64,000 nt of DNA from Methanosarcina sp. DH2 (GCF_020804225.1 NZ_WJBI01000004.1:1-64000); one strand, 5' to 3'; positions 16,559 through 26,685 are shown, counted from the stretch's first letter. Notes: generated by a model from the sequence alone, not told the origin. A program made the numbers and translations.

Positions 16559-19441
16559 ATGGAAATCACGATAGAAGTTTATGGCATGACCTGTGGTCAC
16601 TGCCAGAAAAGAGTAGCGGATGCTATTTCTTCTCTTGGGGGTGTGGAGTCTGTAGATGTCAATCTTGAAGCCGAGCGTGCAACTGTTAGTTATGATCCTG
16701 AACAGGTAAGCCTTGAAGATATTAAAGAAGCCGTTCGGAAGGCAGGATATTCTACAGAACGCGAAGAAGAGCCCAGAGAGGAAGAAGTCCAGACAGAAAC
16801 CCATGAACCTGCCCGGAAAGAAGAGCCAGCAGGTCTGGTTTCAGAATCTACAGGCAGGGTTTCAGAAGAAACAGAAGAGGGAGTGGAAAAGGGTCAGGCA
16901 TGCCCTCTGACCGAAGCATGTAAAGCGGCAGAAAAAGAAGCGGTCCACATCTCAAGCCAGAAATCGGGCTCAAAAGAAATCACTCTCGGAGTTTCCGGGA
17001 TGACCTGCTCGGCATGTGCCCTGAATATCGAGAAAGTCTTGAAGAAAAAAGAGGGCGTTGATTCCGTAGCTGTTAATCTCGAACTTGGCAGAGCAAAGGT
17101 TAGCTTTGATCCTTCCGTGATTTCTCCTCCGGAAATTGAGGACACTATTGAATCCATCGGTTACAGGGTAGAAAAAGATACTGTAACTCTCAATCTTGAG
17201 GGTATGAGCTGCGCCTCCTGTGCTGCAAATATCGAGAAGATCCTCAATAAAACCGAAGGCGTAATCTCGGCTTCTGTAAACTTCCCACTTGAAAAAGCAG
17301 TTGTGGAATTTGATTCAGCCCGCATTTCTGTCAGGGAGATCATTGCTGCAGTAAAGGGCATAGGTTATGGGGCATCAGTAAAAGCTGAGACTGTGGAATA
17401 TGAAGATAGAGAACAGATGTCAAGAGATGCCGAGATCCGGAGGCAAAGAAATAACCTGATAATTGCTGCGGTTCTTGGGATTCCGATATCTATCGGAAAC
17501 ATGAGCATGCTTTTTCCTTCCCTCTCTATTGTGCCCGCTTTCCTCATGGATCCTATCGTACTTTTTGTACTGTCTACCCTTGTACTTCTTTTCCCGGGAA
17601 GGCAGTTTTTTGTCGGGACTTTGAAAGGCTTCAAGCATGGCGTAACCGATATGGATCTGCTGATAGCCGGAGGAACAGGGTCAGCCTACCTTATCAGTGT
17701 AGCAGCTACATTTTTTGATCTGGGCCCTGGATATGACACCCTTTACTACGATACAGTAGGTCTTCTAATACTCTTCATTGTTCTTGGCAGATATCTAGAA
17801 GTAAGGGCGAGAGGTAAGACTTCAGAAGCCATCCGGAAATTGATGGGGCTCAGGGCAAAAACCTCCAGAATTCTTGTAGACGGCATCGAGAAAGAGGTTC
17901 CTGTAGAAGAAGTAGTAGTTGGCGATGTTGTTATTGTCCGTCCAGGAGAGAAAATTCCGGTTGACGGAGTTGTTGTAGAAGGTAATTCGGCAGTAGACGA
18001 GTCAATGCTCACCGGTGAGAGCATCCCAGTAGAGAAAGGTCCCGGAAGTACGGTTATCGGGGCTACTTTAAATAAAACAGGATCTTTTAATTTTCGGGCT
18101 ACAAAGGTAGGTGCCGATACCGCTCTTGCTCAGATTGTGAGGCTTGTTGAAACTGCCCAGACCACTAAAGCCCCCATCCAGAGGGTTGCAGATGTATTTG
18201 CCGGCAACTTCATAGTAGCCGTCCATATTCTTACCCTTTTTGCCTTTTTCTTCTGGTTTCTCATAGGTTACTGGCGCTATGGAGTAGGGGAATCAGTAGC
18301 TATGGGGGGAATCAGTCCATTCCTTTTCTCCCTGCTTATTGGCATTACTATCCTTGTAATTTCGTGCCCGTGTGCTGTCGGGCTTGCAACTCCTGCAGCC
18401 ATCATGGTGGGTACAGGCAGAGGTGCGGAAAACGGAGTTCTTATAAAAGGTGGGGAGGCCCTTGAAAGGGCGCATAAACTTGATACTATAGTTTTTGACA
18501 AAACAGGAACCCTTACAGAAGGGACTCCAAAACTCACAGATCTGTTTGCAGCTCATGGTCACGAAGAAAAGGAGGTGCTATTTATTGCTGCAACGGCTGA
18601 AAAGGGATCCGAACATCCTCTCGGGGAAGCTATCGTAAGAGGGGCTGAGGAAAGGGGTATTAGCCTCGAAAAGGCAGGAAATTTCCGTTCCATCCCGGGA
18701 AAAGGAGTAGAAGCTTACCTTGGAGAAAAAAAAATTTTACTCGGCACTCGCAAGCTTATGGACGAAAATGGGATCCCCTTCGAGGATCTTGAGCCGAGAA
18801 TGCGCGCATTTGAGGAAAATGGTAAAACTGCAATGCTTGCAGCTCTTGAAAACGAAATAATAGGTCTTGTTGCAGTTGCCGATACCCTGAAGGAAAACTC
18901 CAAGGAAGCAGTTGAGACCCTGATAAAAATGGGAATCGAAGTGGTTATGATTACCGGAGACAATGCTATTACAGCCGGTGCAATTGCAAAAGAAGTAGGC
19001 ATCCCCAGAGTGCTTGCCGAGGTGCTGCCCGAAGATAAAGCAAATGAAATTAAGAAGCTTCAAGAAGAGGGCAAACTTGTCGGAATGGTGGGTGACGGCA
19101 TTAATGACGCTCCTGCGTTGATTCAGTCCGATGTGGGGATCGCAATGGGAGCAGGCACTGACGTGGCAATGGAATCCGCAGAAATTGTACTTATAAAGAA
19201 TGATCCCAGGGATGTGGTTATAGCTCTTAAGTTGAGTCGGCTTACTATCAACAAAATCAAACAGAACCTTTTCTGGGCTTTTGGATACAATACAATAGGT
19301 ATCCCGATTGCAGCAGGAATTCTTTACCCGGTTTTTCACCGAATTCTGATCACGCCGGAACTGGCTGCTGCTTTCATGGCATTGAGTTCGGTTTCTGTAA
19401 CAACGAATTCCCTGCTAATGAAAAGAAGCAGAATTAAATAA
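16559..19441 (+). CDS. copA: Copper-exporting P1B-type ATPase with three HMA domains
   Basis: 960 aa membrane pump. HMA1 has C12/C15, HMA2 C150/C153, HMA3 C218/C221. A long acidic linker (about 66-140, with an extra CPLTEAC motif) separates HMA1 from HMA2. The eight-helix core has the CPC metal motif (C603-P-C605), phosphorylation DKTGT (D647), SEHP with the nucleotide His, and GDGINDAP (845 on). The CPC motif points to Cu(I) export. SD AAAGGCGG precedes the ATG. It follows two HMA chaperone genes and so forms a copper module with them. Confidence 0.95.
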   Translation: MEITIEVYGMTCGHCQKRVADAISSLGGVESVDVNLEAERATVSYDPEQVSLEDIKEAVRKAGYSTEREEEPREEEVQTETHEPARKEEPAGLVSESTGRVSEETEEGVEKGQACPLTEACKAAEKEAVHISSQKSGSKEITLGVSGMTCSACALNIEKVLKKKEGVDSVAVNLELGRAKVSFDPSVISPPEIEDTIESIGYRVEKDTVTLNLEGMSCASCAANIEKILNKTEGVISASVNFPLEKAVVEFDSARISVREIIAAVKGIGYGASVKAETVEYEDREQMSRDAEIRRQRNNLIIAAVLGIPISIGNMSMLFPSLSIVPAFLMDPIVLFVLSTLVLLFPGRQFFVGTLKGFKHGVTDMDLLIAGGTGSAYLISVAATFFDLGPGYDTLYYDTVGLLILFIVLGRYLEVRARGKTSEAIRKLMGLRAKTSRILVDGIEKEVPVEEVVVGDVVIVRPGEKIPVDGVVVEGNSAVDESMLTGESIPVEKGPGSTVIGATLNKTGSFNFRATKVGADTALAQIVRLVETAQTTKAPIQRVADVFAGNFIVAVHILTLFAFFFWFLIGYWRYGVGESVAMGGISPFLFSLLIGITILVISCPCAVGLATPAAIMVGTGRGAENGVLIKGGEALERAHKLDTIVFDKTGTLTEGTPKLTDLFAAHGHEEKEVLFIAATAEKGSEHPLGEAIVRGAEERGISLEKAGNFRSIPGKGVEAYLGEKKILLGTRKLMDENGIPFEDLEPRMRAFEENGKTAMLAALENEIIGLVAVADTLKENSKEAVETLIKMGIEVVMITGDNAITAGAIAKEVGIPRVLAEVLPEDKANEIKKLQEEGKLVGMVGDGINDAPALIQSDVGIAMGAGTDVAMESAEIVLIKNDPRDVVIALKLSRLTINKIKQNLFWAFGYNTIGIPIAAGILYPVFHRILITPELAAAFMALSSVSVTTNSLLMKRSRIK

Positions 19442-19497
19442 GTTCAGAGCAGATACTTTTAAAGCTTCTATGTCAAGGTATACGTGAAAACTCGAAA

Positions 19498-19545
19498 ACC
19501 GCATGCTTTGGAAGGCTGCTAGCAGAACTTTCCTGCATGCGGGCT
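19498..19545 (+). terminator. Hairpin after copA
   Basis: CCGCATGC and GCATGCGG form the base of an imperfect stem-loop 57 bp after the copA stop. A following T-run is short, so assignment as a terminator is tentative. Confidence 0.4.
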
Positions 19546-19655
19546 TCAAAGGCTCTCTGGCTGAACCTTTTAAAGGTTAAGTTAGGGAATTCTGAACACC
19601 CAGTCATTCTTAACATTTAGTCACTCTGAACATCTGGTTATTGATGGTGAATCAT

Positions 19656-19907
19656 ATGGTAAAATTTGGATCCAAAGACAAAAGGACCAGAGTTGTGCTT
19701 CTCTCAAGTATTGCCACCTCAATAGTATTAATGAACCTCTTCCTGCTTGGGACTCTATTAACCAACATGTACCGGGGAGAAGCATCCTACACTCTGGTAG
19801 ATCTCGCAGCAGGTTCTATTTTCGTTTTTGTGATTACCATGATTATCTCATTGTCCCTGTGGCCCAGGGTAATGGACTGGCTTGAAAGCAAAGAAAAAAA
19901 CAAGTAA
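19656..19907 (+). CDS. Small two-helix membrane protein, unknown
   Basis: 83 aa from ATG 19656, chosen because GGTGA lies 5 nt upstream. Start MVKFGSKDKRTRVVLLSS, with hydrophobic segments at about residues 13-36 and 49-71 and a charged tail. No motif recognised. Downstream of copA by about 210 bp with a hairpin between them. Confidence 0.6.
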   Translation: MVKFGSKDKRTRVVLLSSIATSIVLMNLFLLGTLLTNMYRGEASYTLVDLAAGSIFVFVITMIISLSLWPRVMDWLESKEKNK

Positions 19908-20013
19908 TGGACATAATCAATAATATCAATCTTTTATGAATGTCAATTTTTTAAATAGATATCATTTTTTTAAAAACGTACTGATTTATATAACAATGAA
20001 TTTACCTTCTGCC

Positions 20014-20211
20014 ATGAACAACGGCAGTGTCAGAGCAAATATCAAAGAAGGATTAAAAGTAGGAATTGTTTTAAAGCAGGACCAGCGAACAGGGAAAATA
20101 ACCCAGGGCGTTGTAAAGCGCATTTTAACCAATTCTTCAACTCATCCTCATGGGATCAAAGTCCAGTTGACGGATGGGCAGGTTGGAAGGGTTAAGGAAA
20201 TTTATTTGTAA
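20014..20211 (+). CDS. YwbE-like (DUF2196) protein
   Basis: 65 aa: RANIKEGLKVGIVLKQDQRT, then THPHGIKVQLTDGQVGRV, the full conserved YwbE pattern of a small beta protein. The longer frame from 19936 adds residues absent from the family. TTATATA at 19985 places a transcript start very near 20014, so the mRNA may be almost leaderless; no clear SD is seen. Function of the family is unknown. Confidence 0.8.
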   Translation: MNNGSVRANIKEGLKVGIVLKQDQRTGKITQGVVKRILTNSSTHPHGIKVQLTDGQVGRVKEIYL

Positions 20212-20268
20212 GCTGAAGAGTAAGCCGTGTTTGAAAGAAGAGTTTCTCTTTCTCAAGCTCTACTCAGC

Positions 20269-20817
20269 TCATCCCCTCTTTATCTTCGACATAACATTTT
20301 GCTTTATTAGTTGCTCGTACTTTCGCCAGCTGTCTTCATCAACTTCTGGCATGGATACGATTTGAGCTTCAATTCTTTTCGGGCCGGTACAGGAATCGAT
20401 TACTTTCTGGATAGCAACAGGGTCTTTGTTTCCAACAAGGTCTACAACTTTTATTTCCCTAAGGAATCGGGAGATTGCAGTCATCGGTATCTCATTTAAG
20501 TAAGGCAGAGAGGCGTTTGAGCCGGCTATTTTTCTAGAGCCTGCCATGGTAGAAACTCCATTTTCGGCTAGTGCGATCAAAGATTGGCCCGCCAGGTGGC
20601 CGCTGTCTTCTCCGCAGACAATCAGGCAGTGTATGTTCGGGTTTGCAAGCACATTCACAATTATTTTTTCAATCCCGAAGTTCTCACTAAAACAGGTCCC
20701 ACAAATTGCATAATTCTTAAGTTCCCATGCAGTGTAGTCAGAGGCAAGAGTTACTACAGCTACGCTTGAATTCGTATCTCCTATTATATAGTCTCCGGAA
20801 GTTAAAGGCCATTCCAT
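20269..20817 (-). CDS. MtrA-like corrinoid protein (Mtr subunit A paralogue without membrane anchor)
   Basis: 182 aa. WPLTSGDYIIGD, YAICGTCFSENFGIEKIIVNVLANPNI and VCGEDSGHLAGQS match MtrA, including His74 at the position of the Co-ligand His. KIAGSNASLPYLNEIP also fits. The C-terminal membrane helix of MtrA is missing, so the protein should be soluble, and no other mtr gene is nearby. It is probably a corrinoid carrier for a different methyl transfer, as suggested for MtrA homologues outside the Mtr complex. ATG preceded by GGAGAG. Confidence 0.85.
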   Translation of the reverse strand: MEWPLTSGDYIIGDTNSSVAVVTLASDYTAWELKNYAICGTCFSENFGIEKIIVNVLANPNIHCLIVCGEDSGHLAGQSLIALAENGVSTMAGSRKIAGSNASLPYLNEIPMTAISRFLREIKVVDLVGNKDPVAIQKVIDSCTGPKRIEAQIVSMPEVDEDSWRKYEQLIKQNVMSKIKRG

Positions 20818-20999
20818 ACTGTTTCTCTCCTAACTCGAAAGAGATTATTCAAAATACATTCTCTAATTCATCCTATTAATTCTCACTGAATAATATCTAT
20901 AACTGTCTTTTTATTTCTCTTTATTTTTTCTTTAATGCTCTTTTAAAAGGGGTTTTATCAAAATTTGCAAACACTTAATCCTCTTTCGAGAATTTCCGC

Positions 21000-22343
21000 T
21001 TATATTTCCTCAACTGCCGTTTCAGCTAATCTCTCTTTTTCAATTTTTACGAGTCTGAAAGAGAGAAAGACAACCAGATATATGATTGCGGCTGCTATCA
21101 GGAAGGATATTACTCCAAGCTGCGTATAAAGCAGGCCTCCTGCAAGAAGCCCTATTATACTTGCAAGGCTGCTCGCGCTCATGGCAAAGCCCTGGACCGA
21201 GCCCTGGTATTTTTTTCCTGCGAATTTCGAGAGAATGGAGAGAATAGAGGGCCACATAATCCCGTTTCCGAACGCAAAGAAGACAGCTGCCAAATATAAG
21301 AGGAAGATGTTTCCCGAGATTATCAGGATAAACTGCAGGCCCAGAATAAAGCCGCCGGCGACGACAAGAATCGACTCCCGATATCTCTTGGCAAGTTTTG
21401 CCAGTACGGGACCCTGTACAAAAGCCATAAGCGCACTGATTACGGAAAAGTAAATGCCTAGCTCGGCAGGGCTCCATTCAAGGGCAACGACAGCAAAGAC
21501 CGGGAATGCAGTATAATATATATTAAAGCTCAGAAAGATAAGGAAGTAAACAATCAGCATAAAAGGAATATATTCAAGCTTGAACACTTCGCCGAACGTT
21601 GTTTTGCTTCCTGCCTCAATCTGATAACACTCTTTTTGTTCCTGTCCTAGTACTTTTCTGATGCCAGTAGATTCCGGGTATTCTTCAATTTCACAGGGCT
21701 TTGAGTCCGGAAGCAGAAAAAGCACAATAAGAGTCCCTATGATTGAAATCACGAGAGCTACAGATACGGGCAGAAGTTCGCCATAGACCGTTGCTCCAAG
21801 GAGTCCGGCAAGGGCGGGACCAAAGACGTACCCCAGATTTGAGGCAACAGACATCCTGCCATAGTTTTTATTTCTCTCTTCTTCGGAGGTGAGGTCAGCG
21901 AGGTATGCGTTGGCAACAGATACATTTCCTCCTGTAATGCCGTCAAGAGCCCTTGCAAAAAAGAGTGCGAGCAGAGGGAGAGTAACTGTAAAAATGCCCA
22001 GCAGGTCGGATCTGACTTCTATCAGCGGGATAACTGGAAAGAATAGGGCGACAAGAAAAATAACCCAGGCAAGAAGGGTCCCTGCCTGGCTCAGTAACAG
22101 AATCTTTTTCCTTCCGTAAAGGTCAGACCACCGCCCCAGAATAGGAGCTCCAATAAGCTGAAAGGCAGGATAGGTGGAGGCTAAAATACCGTAGATGAGG
22201 GCATTTCCCCCATAGTCTGTTACAAGAAATACGAGAAAAGTAAGTATGATACCGAACCCTAGGGTTCCGATGAATGTTATAGTATACAAAGGAAAAAGTG
22301 CCTTACCATCTGTAGAGGAAGTTCCCGAATCCGTCTCCATCAC
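21000..22343 (-). CDS. MFS transporter
   Basis: 447 aa with 12 predicted membrane helices and the MFS motif A (GRWSDLYGRKKILL) after helix 2. A charged central loop (about residues 208-243) separates the halves. Resembles multidrug or tetracycline-type (DHA1) exporters; the substrate is unknown. First codon GTG with ATG immediately after. Monocistronic. Confidence 0.88.
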   Translation of the reverse strand: MMETDSGTSSTDGKALFPLYTITFIGTLGFGIILTFLVFLVTDYGGNALIYGILASTYPAFQLIGAPILGRWSDLYGRKKILLLSQAGTLLAWVIFLVALFFPVIPLIEVRSDLLGIFTVTLPLLALFFARALDGITGGNVSVANAYLADLTSEEERNKNYGRMSVASNLGYVFGPALAGLLGATVYGELLPVSVALVISIIGTLIVLFLLPDSKPCEIEEYPESTGIRKVLGQEQKECYQIEAGSKTTFGEVFKLEYIPFMLIVYFLIFLSFNIYYTAFPVFAVVALEWSPAELGIYFSVISALMAFVQGPVLAKLAKRYRESILVVAGGFILGLQFILIISGNIFLLYLAAVFFAFGNGIMWPSILSILSKFAGKKYQGSVQGFAMSASSLASIIGLLAGGLLYTQLGVISFLIAAAIIYLVVFLSFRLVKIEKERLAETAVEEI

Positions 22344-23056
22344 AGGATAATATGCCGATTCTGTGCCTTATAGTATTTCTCTTCCAGAATTTCGAGAAAA
22401 TTGACATCGATTTATTTCAGATATGCTGCAGTAAGGCGGGCTCAACCACTAAGAAAAAGTCATATTCTTCTTCCCGCCCAGGCTCGTACATTATTACCAT
22501 AAAGTCTTCCTGCGGTTATTCGGCCTTAAGCAGCTTGTCAGTCTCTTTTGGGATTTTAAAGCCTGAAATGAGTATTTTAAACATTTTAAAATGTTTAAAA
22601 CACCTTCCTTGTTCTTACAGCTCGTTTTAAATCTTTAACAGTAAATCAAAGGGCGATAAGGGATTAAAAAATTGTCTTCTTTTTTAAGGCAGCCCTTGTA
22701 TATCTAATAAAGAGAGTTATATACGTTATTTTTCTAAGATAAATGGTGCAGATCTTTTATCAAGGAAAATAAAGCGTTATCAAGCTTTAAAAGCATCTAT
22801 TCAATCAGGTAACAGAACTACTGCAAAAAGTATACTTATATTCTAATTTTACAATATGAAATTCTAGTCCCAAATTGTTTTCAAGCAAAAACGAAACTAA
22901 AAGTTTTGAAACAATCCATGGGAATTAAAAGATCTTTATAAAAGTGAAGGAAATAAAGATCTCAAAAAAACACGAAGGAATAAAGGTCTCAAAAACAGAA
23001 CGGAACTAATCTCCAAAAAGTAAGTACTCCAAAAAAGATTGAGAAAAACCTGAATG
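22344..23056. other. Intergenic region without a supportable gene
   Basis: Only short, low-complexity frames are present. An AAAGATCTCAAAAA-type imperfect repeat occurs at about 22930-23020. Confidence 0.5.
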
Positions 23057-23200
23057 TTAAGGGCATTTCCATCCTGAAGCAGTGGCACCTGTTGCATCCA
23101 CATTGATGTCAACGATCCGATTCCTTCCGGAAATTGCAGCAGAAGCCACTGTGTTATCCCGCGAAGATAAGTATCTTGCGACCTTGGCAGGTAATGTCAT
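23057..23200 (-). CDS. Possible 47-aa small protein or gene remnant
   Basis: ATG 23200 to stop 23057 encodes a protein of ordinary composition (MTLPAKVARYLSSRDNTVAS...) with a C-terminal GWKCP. The plus strand of the same segment is also open for 37 codons. No SD is obvious. Could be a small gene or the tail of a lost gene; I recognise no family. Confidence 0.25.
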   Translation of the reverse strand: MTLPAKVARYLSSRDNTVASAAISGRNRIVDINVDATGATASGWKCP

Positions 23201-23297
23201 AGGGCTGTTGCGGGATTAAATACCCTGTATGAAACGGTACTGAGGCGGTGTCAAAGTCCGTCTTAACGGGGTTAACCCTTAACAATAAGCATATTTT

Positions 23298-23341
23298 TCA
23301 GGCAACGCCTGTAGGGCGGATTCAGGAGTTGCCTGAAATAT
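23298..23341. other. Perfect inverted repeat
   Basis: TTCAGGCAAC and GTTGCCTGAA bound a 24-nt loop. It is followed by direct repeats of a TTTGTTCCCTACGTTATTTATT unit at about 23395-23470. It may be an RNA hairpin or a decayed mobile-element end; no gene lies in 23201-23990. Confidence 0.35.
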
Positions 23342-23990
23342 CTTTATTGTTTCATTCACTTCCAAATGATTATCTACCCCTTTTTATTTTTTTCACCTTC
23401 TTGTTCCCTACGTTATTTATTTTTTCACTTTTTGTTCCCTACGTTATTTATTTTTTCACCTTTTTGTTCCCTGCCATCTTTTTCTCTCCTGATTCCTTTT
23501 GCTTTATCCTTTCGACCCTTCTTCTGGCTCTTCTTCCAGCTTTTTTGTCTACCATTCCTCTCATTTCCGGTTCCTTTTTCTTCCTGTTTACTGCCAGTGC
23601 CGAGTTCTTCTCGGCATGAAAAAAACGGTCTTTGTCCCCGAAAACCGCTTTTCAGTTCATCCTCATATGAATGCCTGCTCCAAGCTATCTGGTGTTCAGC
23701 CGAAATTAAGCAGAAATAAAGATAAACAAAAAATAAACTGAAATAAAAAATGGAAGATAGATTCGAAAAAGAGCATTTTGAGGTAGAATTTATTCTGTTT
23801 TATTTACCTTCTACCTATTTTTATGTATATTTACTTACAGGTTTTTCTCCTGATTTCGCTTTCTGGCTTTTCTCTTCTTCGCAGTACACTCCTGCCTTTC
23901 CTTTACTTATCCATTTACCCAAAGCTAACAACTCAGAGCATTTTATGGGTTTAGGAATATTCTTTATTCTTTACCTGTATCTGGTTCTTT

Positions 23991-24674
23991 ATGTCTAAAT
24001 CATACTGGGAAACTGTGTCTGGAAAGAATATACCCTCAAGCCTTGAGCTTTACCCCATAATTTACAATTATCTGCAGGATGGTGATAATGTTCTCGACAT
24101 CGGATGCGGGTTCGGGAAAATTAGTCTTGAACTTGCTTCCCTCAGATACCTGGTAACAGGGATAGATATAAATCCAGAAGCTGTAAAGCTTTCAAAAGCT
24201 GCTGCAAATAGCCTGGAACTGGATCGAAAGATTGAAGGGAGGGCTGAATTTCAGGTTGGAAATGCTTCTTTTCTTCCTTTTCACAGGTCAAGTTTCAATT
24301 TTGCAGTCATGCAGGCTTTTCTGACCTCTGTACCTGACCCACAGGAAAGAGCCAGGATAATTCAGGAAGCTTTCAGAGTACTGAAACCTGAAGGTTACCT
24401 TTATCTTGTTGAATTCAGCCAGAACTGGCACCTCAAGCTTTATAGAAAGCGCTACCTTCAGGACTTTCCAGTTACAAAAGAAGAAGGTTCTTTCTTTGCC
24501 CTTAACCCTGAAACAGGAGAGGCTGAATTTATTGCACACCATTTTTCCGAGAAAGAGCTCGTGTTCCTGCTTGTAGATTGCGGGTTTGAGATTGATTATT
24601 TCAGAGTTGAAGAGCTCAAAACCAGGACAGGCAACAAAATTAACGGGTTTGTAATTGTGGCTAAAAAACTTTAA
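23991..24674 (+). CDS. Class I SAM-dependent methyltransferase
   Basis: 227 aa. Motif I DIGCGFGKIS (residues 36-45), beta 2 acidic GIDINPEA, motif II around RSSFNFAVMQAFLTSV and post-motif LKPEGYLYLVEFSQNW. The C-terminal extension (FFALNPETGEAEFIAHHFSEKEL) resembles a group of methanogen small-molecule methyltransferases. Substrate unknown. ATG chosen; SD is weak. Confidence 0.85.
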   Translation: MSKSYWETVSGKNIPSSLELYPIIYNYLQDGDNVLDIGCGFGKISLELASLRYLVTGIDINPEAVKLSKAAANSLELDRKIEGRAEFQVGNASFLPFHRSSFNFAVMQAFLTSVPDPQERARIIQEAFRVLKPEGYLYLVEFSQNWHLKLYRKRYLQDFPVTKEEGSFFALNPETGEAEFIAHHFSEKELVFLLVDCGFEIDYFRVEELKTRTGNKINGFVIVAKKL

Positions 24675-24782
24675 AACCCGGACAGCAGAAATTCTTTCTG
24701 CCATGAACCGGAAAACTTCAAAGCCCTGGCTCCTGTTTACATAAACTTATTTCAATCAGGTTAATCTGGTCAGACATGTCGA

Positions 24783-25112
24783 TTATGTGGCTCTATTGCT
24801 GAGGTGAAGCCCGATAACTCCTGTAATTACAACGACAAGGGAAATAATTTTTAGGGCGGTGGCAGGCTCCTTGAACCAGAAAATTCCGACTGACGTGATA
24901 AGAGCAATTCCGAGCCCGGCCCATATTGCATATGCAATGCTAACATCTATTCCTTTAAGGGCAAGGGTAAAGAAGAAAAAACTGATTGCATAAAATACGA
25001 AGATCAAAACTGATGGAGCCAGTTTTGAAAAACCATCGGATAATTTCATACAGGTGGTTCCACATACTTCAAATGCTATTGCGAGTAATAGCAGGAAATA
25101 ATAGTTCATCAA
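24783..25112 (-). CDS. SMR-family small multidrug transporter
   Basis: 109 aa with four membrane helices. The membrane-embedded Glu of helix 1 (FEVCGTTCMKLSDGF, Glu15) and the SIAYAIWAGLG motif of helix 3 are diagnostic for EmrE/SugE-type proteins. Works as a dimer exporting cations. Single gene here rather than the paired form. Confidence 0.9.
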   Translation of the reverse strand: MMNYYFLLLLAIAFEVCGTTCMKLSDGFSKLAPSVLIFVFYAISFFFFTLALKGIDVSIAYAIWAGLGIALITSVGIFWFKEPATALKIISLVVVITGVIGLHLSNRAT

Positions 25113-25176
25113 TGATTATTTTACTCCAATTTATTAATCAGTTTCCTATTTTTATCATTAATCAGTTCCCCATTTA

Positions 25177-25309
25177 GAGTCTATCCGAAAAGTCAATAAT
25201 GACATCTTGTAGAAATTACACTAGGTCATAATATCGAGTATCTGCTCCAGTCGTATATATTGCCAACTGTAAAAATTACAGTAGGTCAGAACACTTTTCG
25301 GATAGGCTC
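25177..25309. mobile_element. MITE-like element, copy 2
   Basis: 133 bp with the same terminal repeats as 7-137 (GAGTCTATCCGAAAAGT and its complement) and TTA on both sides. Internally it has two related GTAGAAATTACACTAGGTCA / GTAAAAATTACAGTAGGTCA units. No coding capacity. Confidence 0.75.
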
Positions 25310-25384
25310 TTAATCAGTTCCTAATCAGTTCCCGGTTTCATTATATCATCCGTCTATTTCCCTTATCGAGTCTGTCAGTTTATT

Positions 25385-25490
25385 ATTTTATTCATTTTAT
25401 TTATTTACTATTTTACTTATTTACTATTTTACTTATTTTGTTTATTTTATTTATTTTGTTTATTTGTTTATTTTGTTTATTTTATTTTAT
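25385..25490. repeat. AT-rich low-complexity tract
   Basis: Run of TTTATTT/TTTACTT and TTTATTTTG units on the plus strand between the MITE and the first CxxC-x17-CxxC gene. No gene. Confidence 0.7.
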
Positions 25491-25691
25491 CAAATACCCC
25501 GGTTCATTCTTTTAAAGTTCACTGAGATGTCAAAACATTAGAAGTTTGATGTGTAAATAAGAAAAATCAGGCACAAACCGAGAAATTTGAAGTCAAGCTT
25601 CTTCCTTCTGAAAAAAGATCGTATTTAAGGCGGAATAGGGCTTTAAAGGTTCATAAAGCTCTTTTCTCATGCTTCTTCTCACTTGAGATAG

Positions 25692-25701
25692 TTTTATATA
25701 T
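25692..25701 (+). promoter_or_regulatory. TATA box of CxxC-x17-CxxC gene 1
   Basis: TTTTATATAT; the equivalent TTTATATA precedes each of the four paralogues (26240, 28361, 28940) at a similar distance from the shared leader. Confidence 0.7.
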
Positions 25702-25721
25702 CATAATGCCTTGGGACGTAT

Positions 25722-25853
25722 TTGCAGTAAAAATAAAGAATCATATAATCTGTTATTAAAAACAGAAATGAGGTTTTTAATAAAAGAATTGTATAGAATC
25801 TTATTTTTATAGCAGCCTAGAGGGTATCCGCTGTAAGCGGAGGTGAAACAAGA
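25722..25853 (+). promoter_or_regulatory. Conserved structured 5' leader, copy 1
   Basis: Shared by four genes. Element A is TATAATCTGTTATTAAAAAC, whose last part pairs with GTTTTTAATA (25754-25763 with 25773-25782, 10 bp). Element B is an ATCTTATTTTTA block. Element C is the hairpin TCCGCT-GTA-AGCGGA (25827-25841). The SD GGAGGTGA (25839-25846) begins inside its 3' arm. Inferred to be a cis-acting RNA switch on translation. Confidence 0.75.
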
Positions 25854-26075
25854 GTGAGTTTTAATGACAGAGGGAATTCCTTCCGGGGGAGAGACAGCAA
25901 CCGGGGTGGCAGAGACAGCAATCGCGGAGGTTTCAGAGGAGGCAATAGTGGTCCCCGAGAAATGCACCCTGCAGTTTGTTCAGACTGCGGTGTTGAGACC
26001 CAGGTCCCGTTTAAGCCGACTGAAGGAAGACCTGTTTACTGCAGGGACTGCCTTCCAAACCACAGGAAGTTCTAA
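25854..26075 (+). CDS. RGG-box / CxxC-x17-CxxC zinc-ribbon small protein 1
   Basis: 73 aa, GTG start 7 nt after the SD. Residues 1-35 are a Gly/Arg/Asp/Asn-rich RGG-like arm (FRGRDSNRGGRDSNRGG). The C-terminal half is CSDCGVETQVPFKPTEGRP then CRDCLPNHRKF, with two CxxC knuckles separated by 17 residues, a zinc-ribbon type named for Methanosarcina. RGG arms bind RNA, so a nucleic-acid role such as an RNA chaperone is inferred. Paralogues at 26392, 28512 and 29089. Confidence 0.85.
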   Translation: MSFNDRGNSFRGRDSNRGGRDSNRGGFRGGNSGPREMHPAVCSDCGVETQVPFKPTEGRPVYCRDCLPNHRKF

Positions 26076-26111
26076 CTCTCATCGAATCTAATATTTTCTA
26101 TTTCAAGCTTT

Positions 26112-26140
26112 ATCCTGGAAGCCTGCTATAACAGGATTTT
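26112..26140 (+). terminator. Terminator after small protein 1
   Basis: ATCCTG (26112-26117) pairs with CAGGAT (26132-26137), which runs into TTTT. Confidence 0.5.
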
Positions 26141-26267
26141 CCAACTTTACTCATTTATTTTCGGGCCAGGTTTTTTTCATTTCACCTCACCTCTCTTAAG
26201 GGAGGTACCTCCCTGTTTTCTCAGATTCCATAGATTAACTTTATATAGCATAAAAAGATTGTAGAAT

Positions 26268-26391
26268 TAGTAAAAATAATGAGAAATATAATCTGTTATT
26301 AAAAACTCCGCTTTTGTTTTTAAATAATAAATTATATCCAATCATATTTTTATGAGCATGTGTATCCGCTGAAAGCGGAGGTGAAATAAAA
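26268..26391 (+). promoter_or_regulatory. Conserved structured 5' leader, copy 2
   Basis: Same architecture as copy 1: ATTAAAAAC with GTTTTTAAATAA (one bulge), the ATATTTTTA block, and hairpin TCCGCT-GAA-AGCGGA (26365-26379) whose arm enters the SD GGAGGTGA (26377-26384). The loop sequence differs while the stem is kept. TATA box TTTATATA at 26240-26247. Confidence 0.75.
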
Positions 26392-26625
26392 ATGGGTTTT
26401 AATGACAGAGGAAGCTCCTTCAGGGGAAGAGACAGCGGCCGCGGTGGCAGCAGAGATGGTAACCGTGGTGGTGGCGGTGGTTTCAGAGGCGGCAACAGCG
26501 GCCCCAGAGAAATGCACAAGGTTATTTGTTCTGACTGCGGTGTTGAAACTGAAGTCCCCTTCAAGCCAACTGAAGGCCGGCCAGTTTACTGCAGGGACTG
26601 CCTCCCAAACCACAGGAAATTCTAA
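26392..26625 (+). CDS. RGG-box / CxxC-x17-CxxC zinc-ribbon small protein 2
   Basis: 77 aa, ATG 7 nt after SD. The RGG arm is expanded (RGRDSGRGGSRDGNRGGGGG). The zinc ribbon CSDCGVETEVPFKPTEGRP-CRDCLPNHRKF is almost identical to copies 1 and 4. Its own promoter, leader and terminator make it an independent unit. Confidence 0.87.
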   Translation: MGFNDRGSSFRGRDSGRGGSRDGNRGGGGGFRGGNSGPREMHKVICSDCGVETEVPFKPTEGRPVYCRDCLPNHRKF

Positions 26626-26645
26626 ATTTTAAATTTCTCAATACA

Positions 26646-26685
26646 AGTGTTGTCCTGTAAGATATTACAGCAACACTACTACACT
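26646..26685 (+). terminator. Terminator after small protein 2
   Basis: AGTGTTG (26646-26652) and CAACACT (26671-26677) enclose an inner TGTAA/TTACA stem; a CTTTTTAAT tract follows. Beyond it to 27100 no gene is seen; TTATATAT at 26804 may be the promoter of the aIF1A gene. Confidence 0.6.

Noticed and set aside
23248-23741. Overlapping hydrophobic ORFs on plus
   Set aside because: They are Phe/Leu/Ser-rich translations of T/C-rich repeats without SD or conserved pattern.
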